From Halichondria panicea (lineage: Eukaryota > Porifera > Demospongiae > Suberitida > Halichondriidae): 64,000 nt of DNA. Below the pieces are notes generated by a model. That model made no database searches, was not told the origin of the DNA, and was given only the letters and a program-made list of their open reading frames with translations. Positions within the stretch are counted from its first letter, which is position 1, and the number at the start of each line of letters is the position of its first letter. The stretch spans positions 6,496,315 to 6,560,314 of the forward strand of contig NC_087382.1 of NCBI RefSeq assembly GCF_963675165.1, written 5' to 3'. The position numbers and the translations under genes were made by a program. Below are positions 44,401-56,129 of the stretch, piece after piece.

Positions 44401-47400
44401 TTTGCTGACTCTGGATCCTAGCATCAGGACTCATACTTCTTTAAGACTCCAGGCTTCTTTGCTGTGATCCTAGACCACAGTGCATGTCTCATGCACCGCT
44501 GTTCTCAAATGTTTCAGCATGCCTCCAGTCTGGTTTAGTTTTATTGCTCCTGAGTTGCTGTGCTACACAGCTCAGTCATACATACTACATGCACTGGCTG
44601 CATTACATCACCATAATCATGTCACCAGCCAAGGGTGTGCACTTTAGTGCTCTAGTATTTATGGTTGCAATAGTAATTAGGATTGTCTATACAGAATGTG
44701 TTCCCCGTCCATTTACGAGTACAACATACCCATTGTTGTACATATGATAACTTCGACACAACTCTCTCTCGCTTGGTTGTTCCCACGCTTTTTGCAATGT
44801 GTTTTTAAAGGTTAAACATGCACTGACACATTTTTGTCCATTGCAAAGTGTGTGTCGAAATAGCGTAGTTATACAGTTGTAATTGCAGTAAAAGTATACT
44901 CACCCTCTGTAGTTGGTAATGTATCTGCAATGATTGCTACAACAGTTCCAGCTCCTCTACTCGTCAACACCGATACTCCAATTATGTAGTGTGTGAAAGG
45001 GGTCAGAGCAGTCAGCTTAGCCACATTGTATGCAAACACTTGCTTCATTGACTCCACTGTTCGAACCAAATACCCTTCTTTACTCAGCCATTCAATAGAT
45101 GCGTGGTATGTCACCTGAAAGGTGTATTTCATACGTGTATTAAATAATCACGGTTTGTTGCAATGAAATTAAAATGGTTGTGAATGAAGGAAAATATTGC
45201 AAAAGCTCACCTGAAATCCCAGAATCGGCTCATCAGTAGAAGTGGGATAGTCCCATGACAGTGTGATTGAGGAGTTGGTGGAGCTCCTTACCAACAAATT
45301 CCTAATGATTGGTATTGCTGTAAGAACACAAAATCATTGTATAACACGGAGCAAAATTAATACATTAATGATGAGAGCAGCTGAAAAGTGCTCAAAACAC
45401 ACAAATCACACCTGGATCAGGAACATAGATGAGTTTTCCTTCTGACGACTCCCCTTCAATTTCATCCCCACCATTGAGCACAGTAGCAGTGACTGTCACC
45501 ACATAGTATACAGAGGCTAAAGGTACTGTGATGTTGGCAGCACCAGTACTCCCGGAAAATATCTGGATATTATATTTTCTCCGAGTGATTGATTCCCATT
45601 TTAGAGAATGGAGGACAACATTCGATATTAGATAGACAGACATAAAACCATCAATTTACTACTGAAGAATCAAAAATAATAAAGTGATTGGTTATTATAA
45701 CGTTGAGGTAACGATGCAACAGATAGGTATAATTATATGCATGTGCAATGGAATGAACCTCCTACATGTATAACGGATTCTCCCATCAGAGGACAAACTA
45801 TAATAATAAGATCTGCATGGAAAGTACATGGGAAAAGTGCCTCGGAGGAGTTATACACCATGGGCCTTAATACCTACATGTATAGTACACCATTGTTATT
45901 GTAGTCAAGCCTCAAGGGCAAGGTTTGCGCATGCGCACTAAGTATCTGTTATTTAGCTATGGCACAGATTGAAATCTCTATATAAGAACAAAAAACCAAC
46001 TTCACACAGCCAAACCTTCGTGATCTATGACAGCAGATGACCTACATTCTCCCGGCTACTATTGCGTTCTGGAAAAGATCCTGTTTACCAAACAAAAACA
46101 CTAATGACCAGGCCAGGTTTGACGATGCTGTAAATGCACCACTTTGGCATCTAGGTGAGCAGACTCACAATCACCACAAACACACAGATAGACCAACCAC
46201 TATCGTCGGGTTAGGAAAAATAATCATGCACTGAGTGGTTATTATTGTAAGGCTTGACTAACCTTGACAATGGGGTCCACGTGCTCAGTGAGGGGACCCT
46301 CATCGAGGATGATATCTGGTTGTTGAACAGCATAAACAGTGTAAGAGATGATGATTCCATTCGGCTCAGCCGGCTCAGTCCACCGAACCTCCACAATGTT
46401 TGGAGCCGGATTCACGACCTCCAGAAACCGAGGGGGAGATGGTCCTTCAGGTATAAAATCAGGGTTGATAAAGGGTTCTGATAAATGTACAATAGGTATA
46501 TATGCAGCTCTTTATATTAAAGCACCGGTGTATAATGCCTTGGTGCAGTTCATACACATGGGTGTAGCAAGGACATATCTGCTGAATTGCGCTTAGAGAC
46601 AAAAATTTATCAATGCGAATGAGAAAAGATATGGATCTGAAAAGAGGTCAAAATCACAATGGCTCCAAGTGTAGCAGCTCTTTCCTCCACTGTATGGTCT
46701 TAACTACATTTGTACCATAATTATAGCAACATATCCAGTGTTAATAATAAAATTTCTACGAACAGATTTGATAAGCATAATTCTGGAGAGACGCAACTCA
46801 ATGTTAGTAAAGCAGCTACATTTGTATACCTTGAAAATAAGCTTTAATCTAGCTACTATGGTGCTCGCATTGCAACCATTGAGCAGGTACAGCTAGAATA
46901 CACAGACAGACAAACACAAGATCAGCTTTTATGTATTCCTTTGTTGCTAAGCTCGAGGTATAACAGCTACTGTTACTATACACACATTGGTAATTAATTC
47001 ACTTATAATTACACATAAGGTTTAGCTACGCTACCACATGTACATGTACAAGTACAACTGTATCATGCAGTTGTTGCCAAAGTGATTGCCGACACTAAGC
47101 TTACCTTCAGCAGTAGTCGTAATGATGTTTTCAAGGGAGAATTCGGAGGGGAGATATTCATCACTAATGGCTTGAACGCTGAAGTTGTACGATGTGTAAG
47201 GCTCCAGTCCCACCACTGTATAGTTCCTCAACGAAGGGTTCACATTGTACACATACATATTTGTAGTTGTAAGGTACTCCTGATAAGTATTTCTGTATCG
47301 AATTGTAAAGCCAGATATTCTGTGTCCACCGTCGCAAGGATGTTCGTCCCATGCAAGCACTACTGCAGACTTTGTAACTCGAAGGGCAGTTGGACTGCCT

Positions 47401-50400
47401 GGGCGAGGAGGCACATCTGCATTATTGGGAGAAATATACGGGTGAGAATTGAATGTTGTGAAGCATAATTATATACAAGCATAATTATTATTATACGTGT
47501 ACTAGAATTAATCAGTACATGTAGCTGAGAAGCAAACTAACACACCAGTAAACAGTAGAGTGAAAGTCCTCCTCTGTGTCTGCCCTTGTCTGTTTTGTAC
47601 CTCACAGGAGAACACTCCTGCGTCACAATAAGACACCAACCGGTTACTGGCTATCTGCAATACATTGGTGCCGTCATCATCATGCGAGACTTGTCTAAGA
47701 TTCTGGTCCATGGTGCCCACTGGAGCCCCATCACTTTTATACCAGGTCACAACTGCATTGACGCCATGAGTGTCACAGTGGACACGAATGTCAGAATTAT
47801 TTGGCCACACAGTGGCTCTGTCAAAGCCATCTCCATTGAGGCCAAACCCAGTTATTATGGGGACGAAATCTGATTAGTTCAAAAGTGTATAATTATACAT
47901 TCCTACCTCATGAAAACATACAACTGTACCTTCTCGAGGTGTAATGACTGTGAGATACACACTCCTGGGTCCATTGTCATTGGTGAATGCCAACACACTG
48001 CAGGTATACCCTGTGCTAGGAGTGAGCCCAACAAATATGTACTCTGTTGTGACATTAGAATCAACAATGACTTGTATTTCCTCATTGTCAGCAGGTCTTA
48101 GGAATAACTTGTAGCCTTTGATCACGCCATTTCTGTATTCTAAAAGTGGAAATCCCCATTGAAACTCGAGCGCTGTGCTATTTAGAGCAAGCACATGGAA
48201 AGCAGTAGGGGGAGCAGTCGGTGCTGGGAGAAGAGAAGGAAACATTTTGGTTGGCACTACACACCAAATGCATGCATTCTAAACAACGTTTCTATAAAAA
48301 GCAGTTTTATGATTGCAATTATAGCCAGGTAAACTCATTTGGAGACATAATTATGCAAATGAATTCAAAAAACTTTAGCGGTGCATGGAGATACCTGTTT
48401 CAACGGTAGTAGCTCTTACAGCTAAAGAAATCTTCCCAATAACTTTGTTCGTGCAATATTGATATTTGTACTCCGCTCGGACCTGGATACGATATGTGCT
48501 GTCAAAGAGGAGTTGAGTTGCAGTTGCCATGGTTTCAGTACCAGGAACAGTCACTCGAGTACTATGTCCTCTTGTAGAGAAAAAAACTGTGAACTCGGGC
48601 TCTACTACGTCCGGAGGGAATGGATACATCTGCAAGGATAGAATTTAGTTGTTGAAGGGGCACTAACACCGACAAAATTACCAACAAGATCTACATGTCT
48701 GGGGAAACATCAGCGATCTATATTCACCAATCACCAGTGAATTAATTAAACCATGGGCATCTCCTAGACAACTGTACAGTACGGAAGTAGGATATATTAT
48801 ATATAAACTCACTTTCCAGCTGACTGTGATAGATGTTGCACCAATTTGATCCACAGACAGTCTTGTAACCGGGGCTTTGTTTTCCTCTACGAAAGCAAAA
48901 GTATGAAATTGTACCCTTACACTGGATTGTACATGTATAACAATGCGGACCTTTCAAACAGATCACTCCAATATCCGCATCATGTTGACAATTGTGAACA
49001 CCCCATCCATTGAAGTCACAATCTTCGAGAATTTCATGGCCATGAGAGCAATCAACATTGTCCATCCAAATTGGACCTAAAGTAACATGTGTTTGCATTA
49101 ATTAACAGTACAATTTCTATGCAACTCACAAAAAACAGACAATAATTATATGCATGTGCGACTGTATCTCACCAGACCCTTGACCAAATCCAGCTTCGCG
49201 CACATGACACAGTGCTGAAGAAAAATTCAGAGATTGGCATATCACATTAGCCTCTGGAGAACCGAACGCATCATCGCAAACAGTACCCCATGAATTATTG
49301 TAGAACACCTCCACTCTCCCCATGAAGTCAATTCGTGGTGCTGGCGGAATAAGCCTGAGAGGCAATTTTGGAGTTTTTCCTATAGAATTGGACACACGCG
49401 TGTGTTAATAATTATACATGTACAAACACAGAACTGAATAATGTAAGAATCATTATAATCATTATTAATTTGTAAACAAATTGGCCCTATAGGGAAGTGG
49501 ACAAACTTACTCTCTTCAGCAGTTTTGACTTGAACCAAGGACCGCCTTCCGACTAGAAATCCACTGTTTCCACGCAGATGTACACACAGACCTTTCACTT
49601 CAGTTCTGATTTGAATTTTGTATGTAGTGTTTTTGACCAAGGAATGGATCACCACACTAAATTTACGATCCAGATTCACGGAGTACCTGACCTGTCTTGT
49701 AACAAATTGCTTCATAAATGTATTTGCAGTTTGTTCGAAGACATACACTCTGTGACGAATAAAACGGGTGTCTATCGGGATTTCTGGCACCTGGTAGTGG
49801 AGAACAAAATAAATGCAGGTGATACATGTATTTTTAATGTAAATATACCATCCACTCGACTGTGACAGTTGTAGAAGATGCATCAATTTGGCTAATGTTC
49901 ACTGGTCTCTGCACAGCGGAGACTGCAAAGAGAGTTTACACTCTGACGTTCGTACAGTACAATAATTAATGTACACCCTTACAGAAATGCAATGAGTGTG
50001 ACACGTGTGTGGCACATATCAGTTGCACGCATATACTCTCATAGCACACACTTCTGACATATATGCCACACGTGTGCTACACTTCAGAATTTCGCACTCA
50101 AGCGTGGTACAAGTGCAGGAGGAGAGTAACATAAAAGCTGTACTAAGAGTGCCCCATGAATGTACTGTGAATGCAGTCTGCACACGTGCTGCTCTTATTG
50201 TATGCACGCGTACTGCACCTATGTATTGCTTGTGTGTGGCATACGTGTATGGTATGCATGCCACACACATGTCACACGTGTGCATAACGTGTGTGATGCT
50301 TTTGTCTCACACCTATGCTTCCAGATTCAGCACACGTGCTACATACATGTAGCACGTGTGCTGCTTGCTTTATGCATGTATGATGCCCTTGCCATTGTTA

Positions 50401-53400
50401 CCATGGAAACTCAAGATATCGTCTATCCAATATAAAACTGCAGCATACAGTAGATCACATTATATACACGACTTGTGCTATATATATTTGTTCTTTTCCT
50501 AGTTCTCCAACCTCTGTTGCATAAGAAGTATATAGGCGTTTTCTTTTAGCTTTGCTTGCAGCTTGAAAATGTTCTTTTTACCTACATTAGAAAATAATGT
50601 GAAAACTACACTTCCTTGTACCAGGAGTGTATAAGGACTCCTGCTTGTACATATACTAATGTACCCACTACAGAAATAGAACCAACAGACTACTTACGTA
50701 GTATGTAAACAACTCACCAATCTCTAAAACAGTTTTCTCTGGGATTTTCTCCTTTGAACTTGTTGCCTGTAGCATTGCTTGTCACTGGTTGGTAAGACAC
50801 ATTAGCATTCTCTTCAGTCTTCAGCCAACTTTAAAAAAGAGCTATAAGTCCTTATTAACTAGAGCAGAATTTGACAAAGATTTGAAGTAAACTTTCGACA
50901 GCTGCTAGTAATACAGTGTGTGTGGAACGAGTGCAGTTGGCATGCGTGCAAGTACACGTGTGTGGCTTGTATGCAGTTTGCTCGCATACCAACTGGATGT
51001 GTGTGAAACGAGTGCAGTTGGCATGCGTGCAAGTACACGTGTGTGGCTTGTATGCGGTTCGCTCGCATACCAACTGGATGTGTGTGAAACGAGTGCAGTT
51101 GGCATGCGTGCAAGTACACGTGTGTGGCTTGTATGCGGTTCGCTCGCATACCAACTGGATGTGTGTGGAACGAGTGCAGTTGGCATGCGTGCAAGCACAC
51201 GTGTGTGGCTTGTATGCAGTTTGCTCATATACCAACTAGATGCGTGTGGAAGGCGTGCAACAGACACATGTGCAGGCTACATGCGTGTGGCATATATGTA
51301 CGATAGCCGTAAAGCTCGGTTCTCATGACACGCTTGTCCTGCACATAAATATCCATTGCACACGTGCAGCACTCATTGTTGCATGTGTGCAGCATACGTG
51401 CTGCACTTATACATTTCTGTAAGGGCAATCATTCAAAGAGTATACCTTACATGTAAGGCAGAGCAATTGTACAACAGTACCTTTTAATGACTAAATGAGT
51501 ATATTTATATAGTATTGCAAATCTACGAAACAAATGTAACACAAATGATGATCTAGATAAAAATTAATAATATCTCACATGATTGACAAACAACTTGGAT
51601 GGGGCTCCCTGTACAGATTTTGCCCCCGTATCCATCGAAGGAGCACATGTCCAGGCTTGTTTCATCACCAGCACAATTCACATTATTTATCCACACCGTT
51701 GCATTGTCAGGTCTACGTCCTAACACGAAGGGTTGTGTATAGGGAACAGCACAGACTGCCCATGGAAACCCCAAGTTTCTGAAGCAAGATACAGTGACTT
51801 GATCTAGACACTACACGTATACTGTATATCTAGTGATTGAGGACATGGAAATATTCAGGCAGAATTAAGCTCACCGACACACTGCTTTTGCAGTTTGAGA
51901 TGGTAACTGACTTCCACATACTGCACCCCATGTGTCATTGTACTGCACTTCAGCCCTTCCAGTGTGATTATAGCTGCTACCTACCAGTCTCAATCCCTCC
52001 AGGGCTAATTGGAACACATGCATGCACATGATTGTGATTGAATATCTATACACAATATCAGGAGTACATTCATATACTCCACTCCTGACAATATCTATAC
52101 ACACTATAGTAATACTAGAATGTTTTACGAACATCAAACATAATTATGCCACTTCGATTCGCAAAGGTATTTCACTGGCAAAACATTCTAGTAATACGAT
52201 ACACTGAAAGCCACTCCCTTTTTGCCTTTGGAAAGGGATTGGTAAGCTACTTATCTACTTATCAAAGAGTTGTTCCGTGCGTGAAGAATCTTCCACACGA
52301 AATAACCTTTGCAGACGTCACAAATACCGTATAGCGTGTATATTTCGAAGGTATAAATGTTCGCGACTTTCGCTGATCAAGCATGTATACCGTATAGCGG
52401 GTAAATTTTCGGGGGACAAAATATTCGTGGTTCAGCAATATTGAGACATTTCGTGGGTAATATTTTCGTGGTTGCTTAGCTTGCACTGCAGGTAAAGGTA
52501 GGCAAGGTCGCTTCATTCGTGGGTAAAATATTCGTGGTCATCTCCAACCACGAAAATTTTACCCCACGAAAATTACCCGCTATACGGTACAATGTATATC
52601 GTGAACATACTGAATACCCACGAATATAATATCGCATGCATGCATGCTGCAGAAAGGCTGCTCTTCCACGAACATTTATACTCGAAATATTCCCGCGATG
52701 CCATACTCAGGTGCCACCGCCCACACACTTTTACTGCACAATAAGCCTAAGTACATGTAGAAACGGCGGCTAAAAGTTCATTGTTCTACGCTGGGACACC
52801 TCTAGCTTTATACCAGACCCTTTTGGAATGCATAAGGTAAAAACAACAAGTGCTGTAATTGATGTAGTTACAGCACCACCATAATTTAAGCGCCACGTTA
52901 GTATCAGCATTATTTTTGAGGCCCTAAAAGAAGCGCTTGCCGTTGCTATATTTATTTTTTCTGGTGCTTCTTTTAGACATCAAGACGATCATCCTGCATC
53001 TTTGACTTCCTTCACACCTCTGAACAGTTGTTACAGTCAATGAATGTAGTTCACGAGTCAGTATCAACGTAAGGTGCAGCTAGCTAGCAAGTGAAACTGA
53101 GCTAGACCACGCCCATTTTCTCTAAATGTCTATACTAGCTGCAGAACATAAGCGCCATCATAAATTTAGACGCCAGCTGAACTGAACGCATTTTCGGTGT
53201 TCCAAAATATGCACCACTCAAAAGGGGAATTAATTGTTTCTGGTGCTGTAATTACATCAATCATAAATCATGGCACTAATCGTATGATATGCTATTTGTG
53301 ACTTGAGTTTGTACAGCAATTAATCCCGTATCAGTAACTGCACGTCGTCAAGCAAGTAATTGCAAGGGGGTTTGTTTTTAAATAATGGCCGCGTCTGCAA

Positions 53401-53671
53401 TGTTACTGTAAAACCTCTAATTCAGGCGACACTTTTTAAAAATAATTACGAAACCAGGATCAGCAAGGCTAATAGCACTCGGTTACGCCTTGTGCAATTA
53501 GTAGCATAAATAGCCTTGCCATTTCTTTACTCGTGCTAAGATTTATGATTGGCCACATAGCATCTTCTATTGATGATTTATTGATGGTAAGACTAGCGAG
53601 ACACCATCATCTTCACCTTGACATGAGCACACAACTGGAAGCACGAGGGCAATGATAAAAAGTCCAACCAT
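41404..53671 (-). CDS. Receptor B: SRCR/FN3/Ig type I membrane protein
   Basis: Twenty exons splice in frame to about 1250 residues: 53671-53617, 52004-51875, 51778-51579, 49922-49849, 49790-49511, 49379-49173, 49076-48951, 48886-48813, 48629-48395, 48223-47930, 47869-47546, 47416-47105, 46477-46263, 45562-45412, 45317-45211, 45114-44904, 44127-44069, 44002-43407, 43305-43258 and 41458-41404. Order: signal peptide ([17 protein letters not shown]), diverged SRCR1 (DTWGAVCGS), FN3, SRCR2 ([12 protein letters not shown].. AGFGQGS), two FN3, Ig ([17 protein letters not shown]), three FN3, juxtamembrane module, TM helix ([20 protein letters not shown]) and a tail ending [15 protein letters not shown]. 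Exon 19 could instead end at a stop (43254-43256), but a strong donor GTAAGTT precedes it, and the exon at 41458 continues in phase with an NPxY motif. It is a paralogue of receptor A. A surface recognition or adhesion role is inferred. Confidence 0.88.
41530..41770 (-). pseudogene. Possible retrotransposon Gag-like remnant
   Basis: A minus-strand open frame encodes [20 protein letters not shown] followed by [20 protein letters not shown] and KLFTLRIF. This loosely resembles the W..F..Y..(E)EKT..L.L..AG pattern of Ty3-type Gag. No protease, reverse transcriptase or LTR is nearby. It lies in the last intron of receptor B. The similarity is weak and could be chance. Confidence 0.25.
42361..42585. 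repeat. Inverted repeat with internal direct duplications
   Basis: GGCGTTGTCCAGAGGAGGTTCGACATGCGTG on the left (given in parts: CCAGAGGAGG, TCGACATGCGTG) is mirrored by CACGCATGTCGGACCTCCTCTGG on the right. Inside, GACCCAATGACATCAATGCA is present twice and CACTACAAGTTCA / TGAACTTGTAGTG pair. It is probably a rearranged MITE in the last intron of receptor B. Confidence 0.6.
43505..43678 (-). repeat. 87-bp coding duplication in receptor B stalk
   Basis: Two tandem copies encode [20 protein letters not shown] and LLTGGEI-like sequence directly before the TM helix. The period is 87 bp (29 codons), so the frame is kept. The Thr/Ser/Pro content suggests an O-glycosylated stalk. Confidence 0.85.
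49977..51426. mobile_element. 1.45-kb terminal-inverted-repeat element with tandem array
   Basis: The left end CCCTTACAGAAATGCAATGA is mirrored by the right end TACATTTCTGTAAGGG. The subterminal regions are both rich in CACGTGTG-type motifs. The interior holds an 81-bp array (50921-51244). It lies in intron 3 of receptor B. I see no transposase and no clear target duplication, so it is likely non-autonomous. Confidence 0.7.
50921..51244 (+). repeat. 81-bp tandem repeat, four copies
   Basis: Units start at 50921, 51002, 51083 and 51164, with a degenerate fifth start near 51242. Each contains ACGAGTGCAGTTGGCATGCG, CAAGTACACGTGTGTGGCTT and CATACCAACTGGAT. The period is 27 codons, so several frames on both strands are open across the whole array; these are not genes. 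Confidence 0.92.
52326..52697. mobile_element. Outer TACCGTATA-like element carrying a second one
   Basis: The left end TACCGTATAGCGTGTATATT, then AAGGTATAAATGTTCG, is partly mirrored on the right by CGAACATTTATACTCGAAAT. The 52388-52589 element sits inside it, so this looks like one MITE inserted in another. Confidence 0.5.
52388..52589. mobile_element. TACCGTATAGCGGGTAA MITE
   Basis: TACCGTATAGCGGGTAAATT is mirrored by AATTACCCGCTATACGGTA at the right end. Inner arms with ATTCGTGG / CCACGAA also pair. A fragment of about 80 bp of the same element recurs at 59705-59787 almost unchanged. Confidence 0.85.
52845..53265. repeat. Dispersed repeat R4, copy 1 (receptor B intron 1)
   Basis: Shares GCGCCACGT, TCAGCATTATTTTTGAG, CTAAAAGAAGC and CATCATCCTGCATCTTTG, in order, with 54125-54500. 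Only non-coding sequence is visible. Confidence 0.7.
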
Positions 53672-53930
53672 TCTTGATCTTCACATCACACGCAGATACA
53701 TGTGCAGCTGCTGATCTAGTAGCCTCGAATCCACGCTGATTAAAATCGGCGTGGATTCGAGGCTACTGACTACAAACCACATGTGCATTCACATCATCTT
53801 GGCGAAACGATCCTTGCATGGTTGTTTATTTGCAAAGTTTGTACCCTGCCTATTTACCTATTATATATCTGTTATTATATCTCTGATCTCTAGCTAGCTA
53901 TACTTCTCGATTTGATCTGCTGACTTAGTG
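53672..53930. promoter_or_regulatory. Short divergent promoter region, receptor B / AMPK beta
   Basis: Only 259 bp separate the two start codons, which point away from each other, so the two genes must share or closely pack their promoters. The interval contains the perfect hairpin at 53718-53767. I see no clear TATA box. Regulation cannot be read from the sequence. Confidence 0.5.
53718..53767. mobile_element. Perfect TAGCCTCGA hairpin in a divergent promoter
   Basis: AGTAGCCTCGAATCCACGC and GCGTGGATTCGAGGCTACT are perfectly inverted around a 12-base loop (TGATTAAAATCG). The terminus is that of the TAGCCTCGA element family, here reduced to its two ends. Confidence 0.85.
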
Positions 53931-55912
53931 ATGGGTCAGTACCAGGCTCGACCTTCCAAGAGTGAAACTGATCTTGAGGCTCGGGAAGGTGAGTTTGACA
54001 TTCGAATCTCAGACCGCACTACCGGGGATGCTGATGTGGATGAGCAGCCAATCAAGGATGACCCTGTGTTCGGATCTCCTATTGATAGTAAGATTAAAAC
54101 ACCTGTTTTCTTGAACCATGTATCGTAATTACATCAATTACAGCGCCACGTCAACATCAGCGTAATTTTTGAGCCTCTAAAAGAAGCACCTACCGTTGCT
54201 GTAATAATTTTTTCTGACGCTTATAAAAAGGCTTGTTTGAGTCATCAAGACCATCATCCTGCATCTTTGCCTTCACACATCTGAACAGTTGTCTAACCCA
54301 TAGCTATAGCCAACAGTCAATGAAGGTTGTTCACAGTCACTCAGTCAATTGTGCAGCTAGCAAGTGACTGAGTAGACCACGTCCATTTTCTCTCAAATGT
54401 CTCTACTACAGTACCAGTAGAATCCTTAATTTAGGCGCCAGCTGGGCTAAACGCAATTTTGGGATTCTAAAAAATGCGTCACTCAGAGGTGGAATTAATT
54501 TACGGTATTTTAGCCTATGGTTTGGTTTGCCCCTCGTATTCAAACATGGTGGCCTGCACATTATTATACACGTGCCTCCCTATAATTTGGGGTTTCAGAA
54601 TTTTCCCACCTGATGTATATCACACAATAAATCACCCTATGACAGGTATATAGCGTAATGTTGTAAATAGGGCTGTGGGAGTGGGGACATAGATGCATTT
54701 GTGTCCCGGCCTGCATGCTCTTTTGATAACTTTCTCAATCTGACCTTGACGTGATACATAAGTTTTTCAGCTTGTCAATGCTTTAATTATGAATATGTTT
54801 TTTGCAGCTGGGAGTTACTTGGCTACGTTGGGAAGCTCATCTTCTACCACTCCAGAGGTGTCTCCACAAAAGTATACTGAGCCACAGTCAATAGCCAGGA
54901 CAGAGCGTATAACGCTGAAACCAAAAGGTAAACAATGTTGTAGCCATTAGTTAGTCGATCAGCCAATAACTATAAATCTTGATTTGTGTTCACATGCAGA
55001 AAGAATGATCCCGTTTGTTTTTCGTTGGGACAACGGCGGTGAGGAGGTGTATTTGTGTGGAAGTTTTAACAACTGGGAGACAAAAATACCCCTGAATCAC
55101 AGGTATGTTTTAAATGCTTTAATTCTCAATTCTTATTTTCCCATTTCTTTCAGCCAAGGTGATTTGACAGCCATTGTTGAACTGCCTCTAGGCCATTATG
55201 AGTACAAGTTTGTTGCAGATGGTCAGTGGGTACATGATCCTAATGAGGTGAAAACATAATAGGCATCTTAGGATTTTTGCTGGTAGGATATTACATCGTT
55301 ACAAGTTATGTGTCGATACAGATTTCTGTGGACAATGGTTTGGGAAGTCGTAACAATGTAGTGACTGTGGACCAGAAGCACTTCGATGCTTACTATGAAA
55401 CATGGGATTTGCTGGAAAAGGGTAACAGAATTGGTAGCTAAAGACTATGTCGCATATCATGTGTTTTTCTTATTAATGCAGGAGAATCCAGTCCTCCAGG
55501 TTCCTACTCTCAAAGCATGCCATCTCGCAGTGTTGCATCTGGCCTACCCCCACTACTTCCTCCCCTGCTTCAACAGACCATTCTCAACCAGGAGCAGCCT
55601 ATTGGGGTACGGCACAATGCTAGGACCTGTTGATTATCATTATCATTATCATGTTTGCCAATACGTACATGAGTGTGCGTGTTGTCTTAATAATTATGCA
55701 GGAAGACTCCATAATTTTGTCCGAGCCCAACCACGTCATTCTTAATCATCTTTATGCCTTATCCATTAAGGTGGGTAGCATACAGTGATGCATAATATTA
55801 TGTTGTATTTATTCTATGTATACTACAGGACAATGTACTCGTACTAGCCGCCACTCATCGCTACAAAGAAAAGTTTGTAACAACACTCACATATAAACCG
55901 GTGTTAGCTTAG
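53931..55912 (+). CDS. PRKAB: AMP-activated protein kinase beta subunit
   Basis: Eight exons splice in frame to 283 residues: 53931-54087, 54808-54927, 55000-55102, 55154-55247, 55322-55421, 55482-55606, 55702-55770 and 55829-55912. AMPK beta is the scaffold that joins catalytic alpha and AMP-sensing gamma subunits and tethers the complex to glycogen. The glycogen-binding (CBM48) domain is in exons 3-5: VFRWDNGGEEVYLCGSFNNW, LGHYEYKFVADGQWVHDP, GSRNNVVTV, with the carbohydrate-stacking tryptophans kept. The C-terminal ASC domain is in exons 6-8: LPPLLPPLLQQTILN, SEPNHVILNHLYALSIK, VLAATHRYKEKFVTTLTYKP. The start MGQ would allow N-myristoylation, as in vertebrate beta subunits. Length is close to human PRKAB1 (270). 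Intron 1 carries repeat R4. The two vertebrate paralogues cannot be told apart here. Confidence 0.95.
54125..54500. repeat. Dispersed repeat R4, copy 2 (AMPK beta intron 1)
   Basis: Matches 52845-53265: CAGCGCCACGTCAACATCAG, AGCCTCTAAAAGAAGCACC, ATCCTGCATCTTTGCC. The two copies bracket the divergent promoter in the same orientation. Confidence 0.7.
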
Positions 55913-56067
55913 TATTATTAGTGTTGTCTGAACTGTCAACTAATAATTATATACATTGTTAATTGTCTATACATTTACTGTCTGTATATACACGTGTACA
56001 TGTACTAACAGTAAAGAGTACAAGCAAAAGTACACATTAGTCAATCCATTTGGAACACATTATAATT

Positions 56068-56073
56068 AATAAA
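56068..56073 (+). terminator. Candidate poly(A) signal of AMPK beta
   Basis: AATAAA lies 156 bp after the stop codon and just before the convergent membrane-protein gene. It is the only plus-strand AATAAA I noticed in this spacer. Confidence 0.4.
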
Positions 56074-56129
56074 AACACATACATGTATAGACACAGCATA
56101 AATTATTATAGCATGTTATATAGCATGTT

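Noticed and set aside
50921-51244. CRISPR-like array
   Set aside because: Units are contiguous 81-bp repeats without unique spacers, in a eukaryotic intron. It is a minisatellite.
50855-51328. Several overlapping open frames of 110-136 codons on both strands
   Set aside because: They all follow the 81-bp tandem array, whose period is a multiple of three. The frames are repeat artefacts inside an intron.
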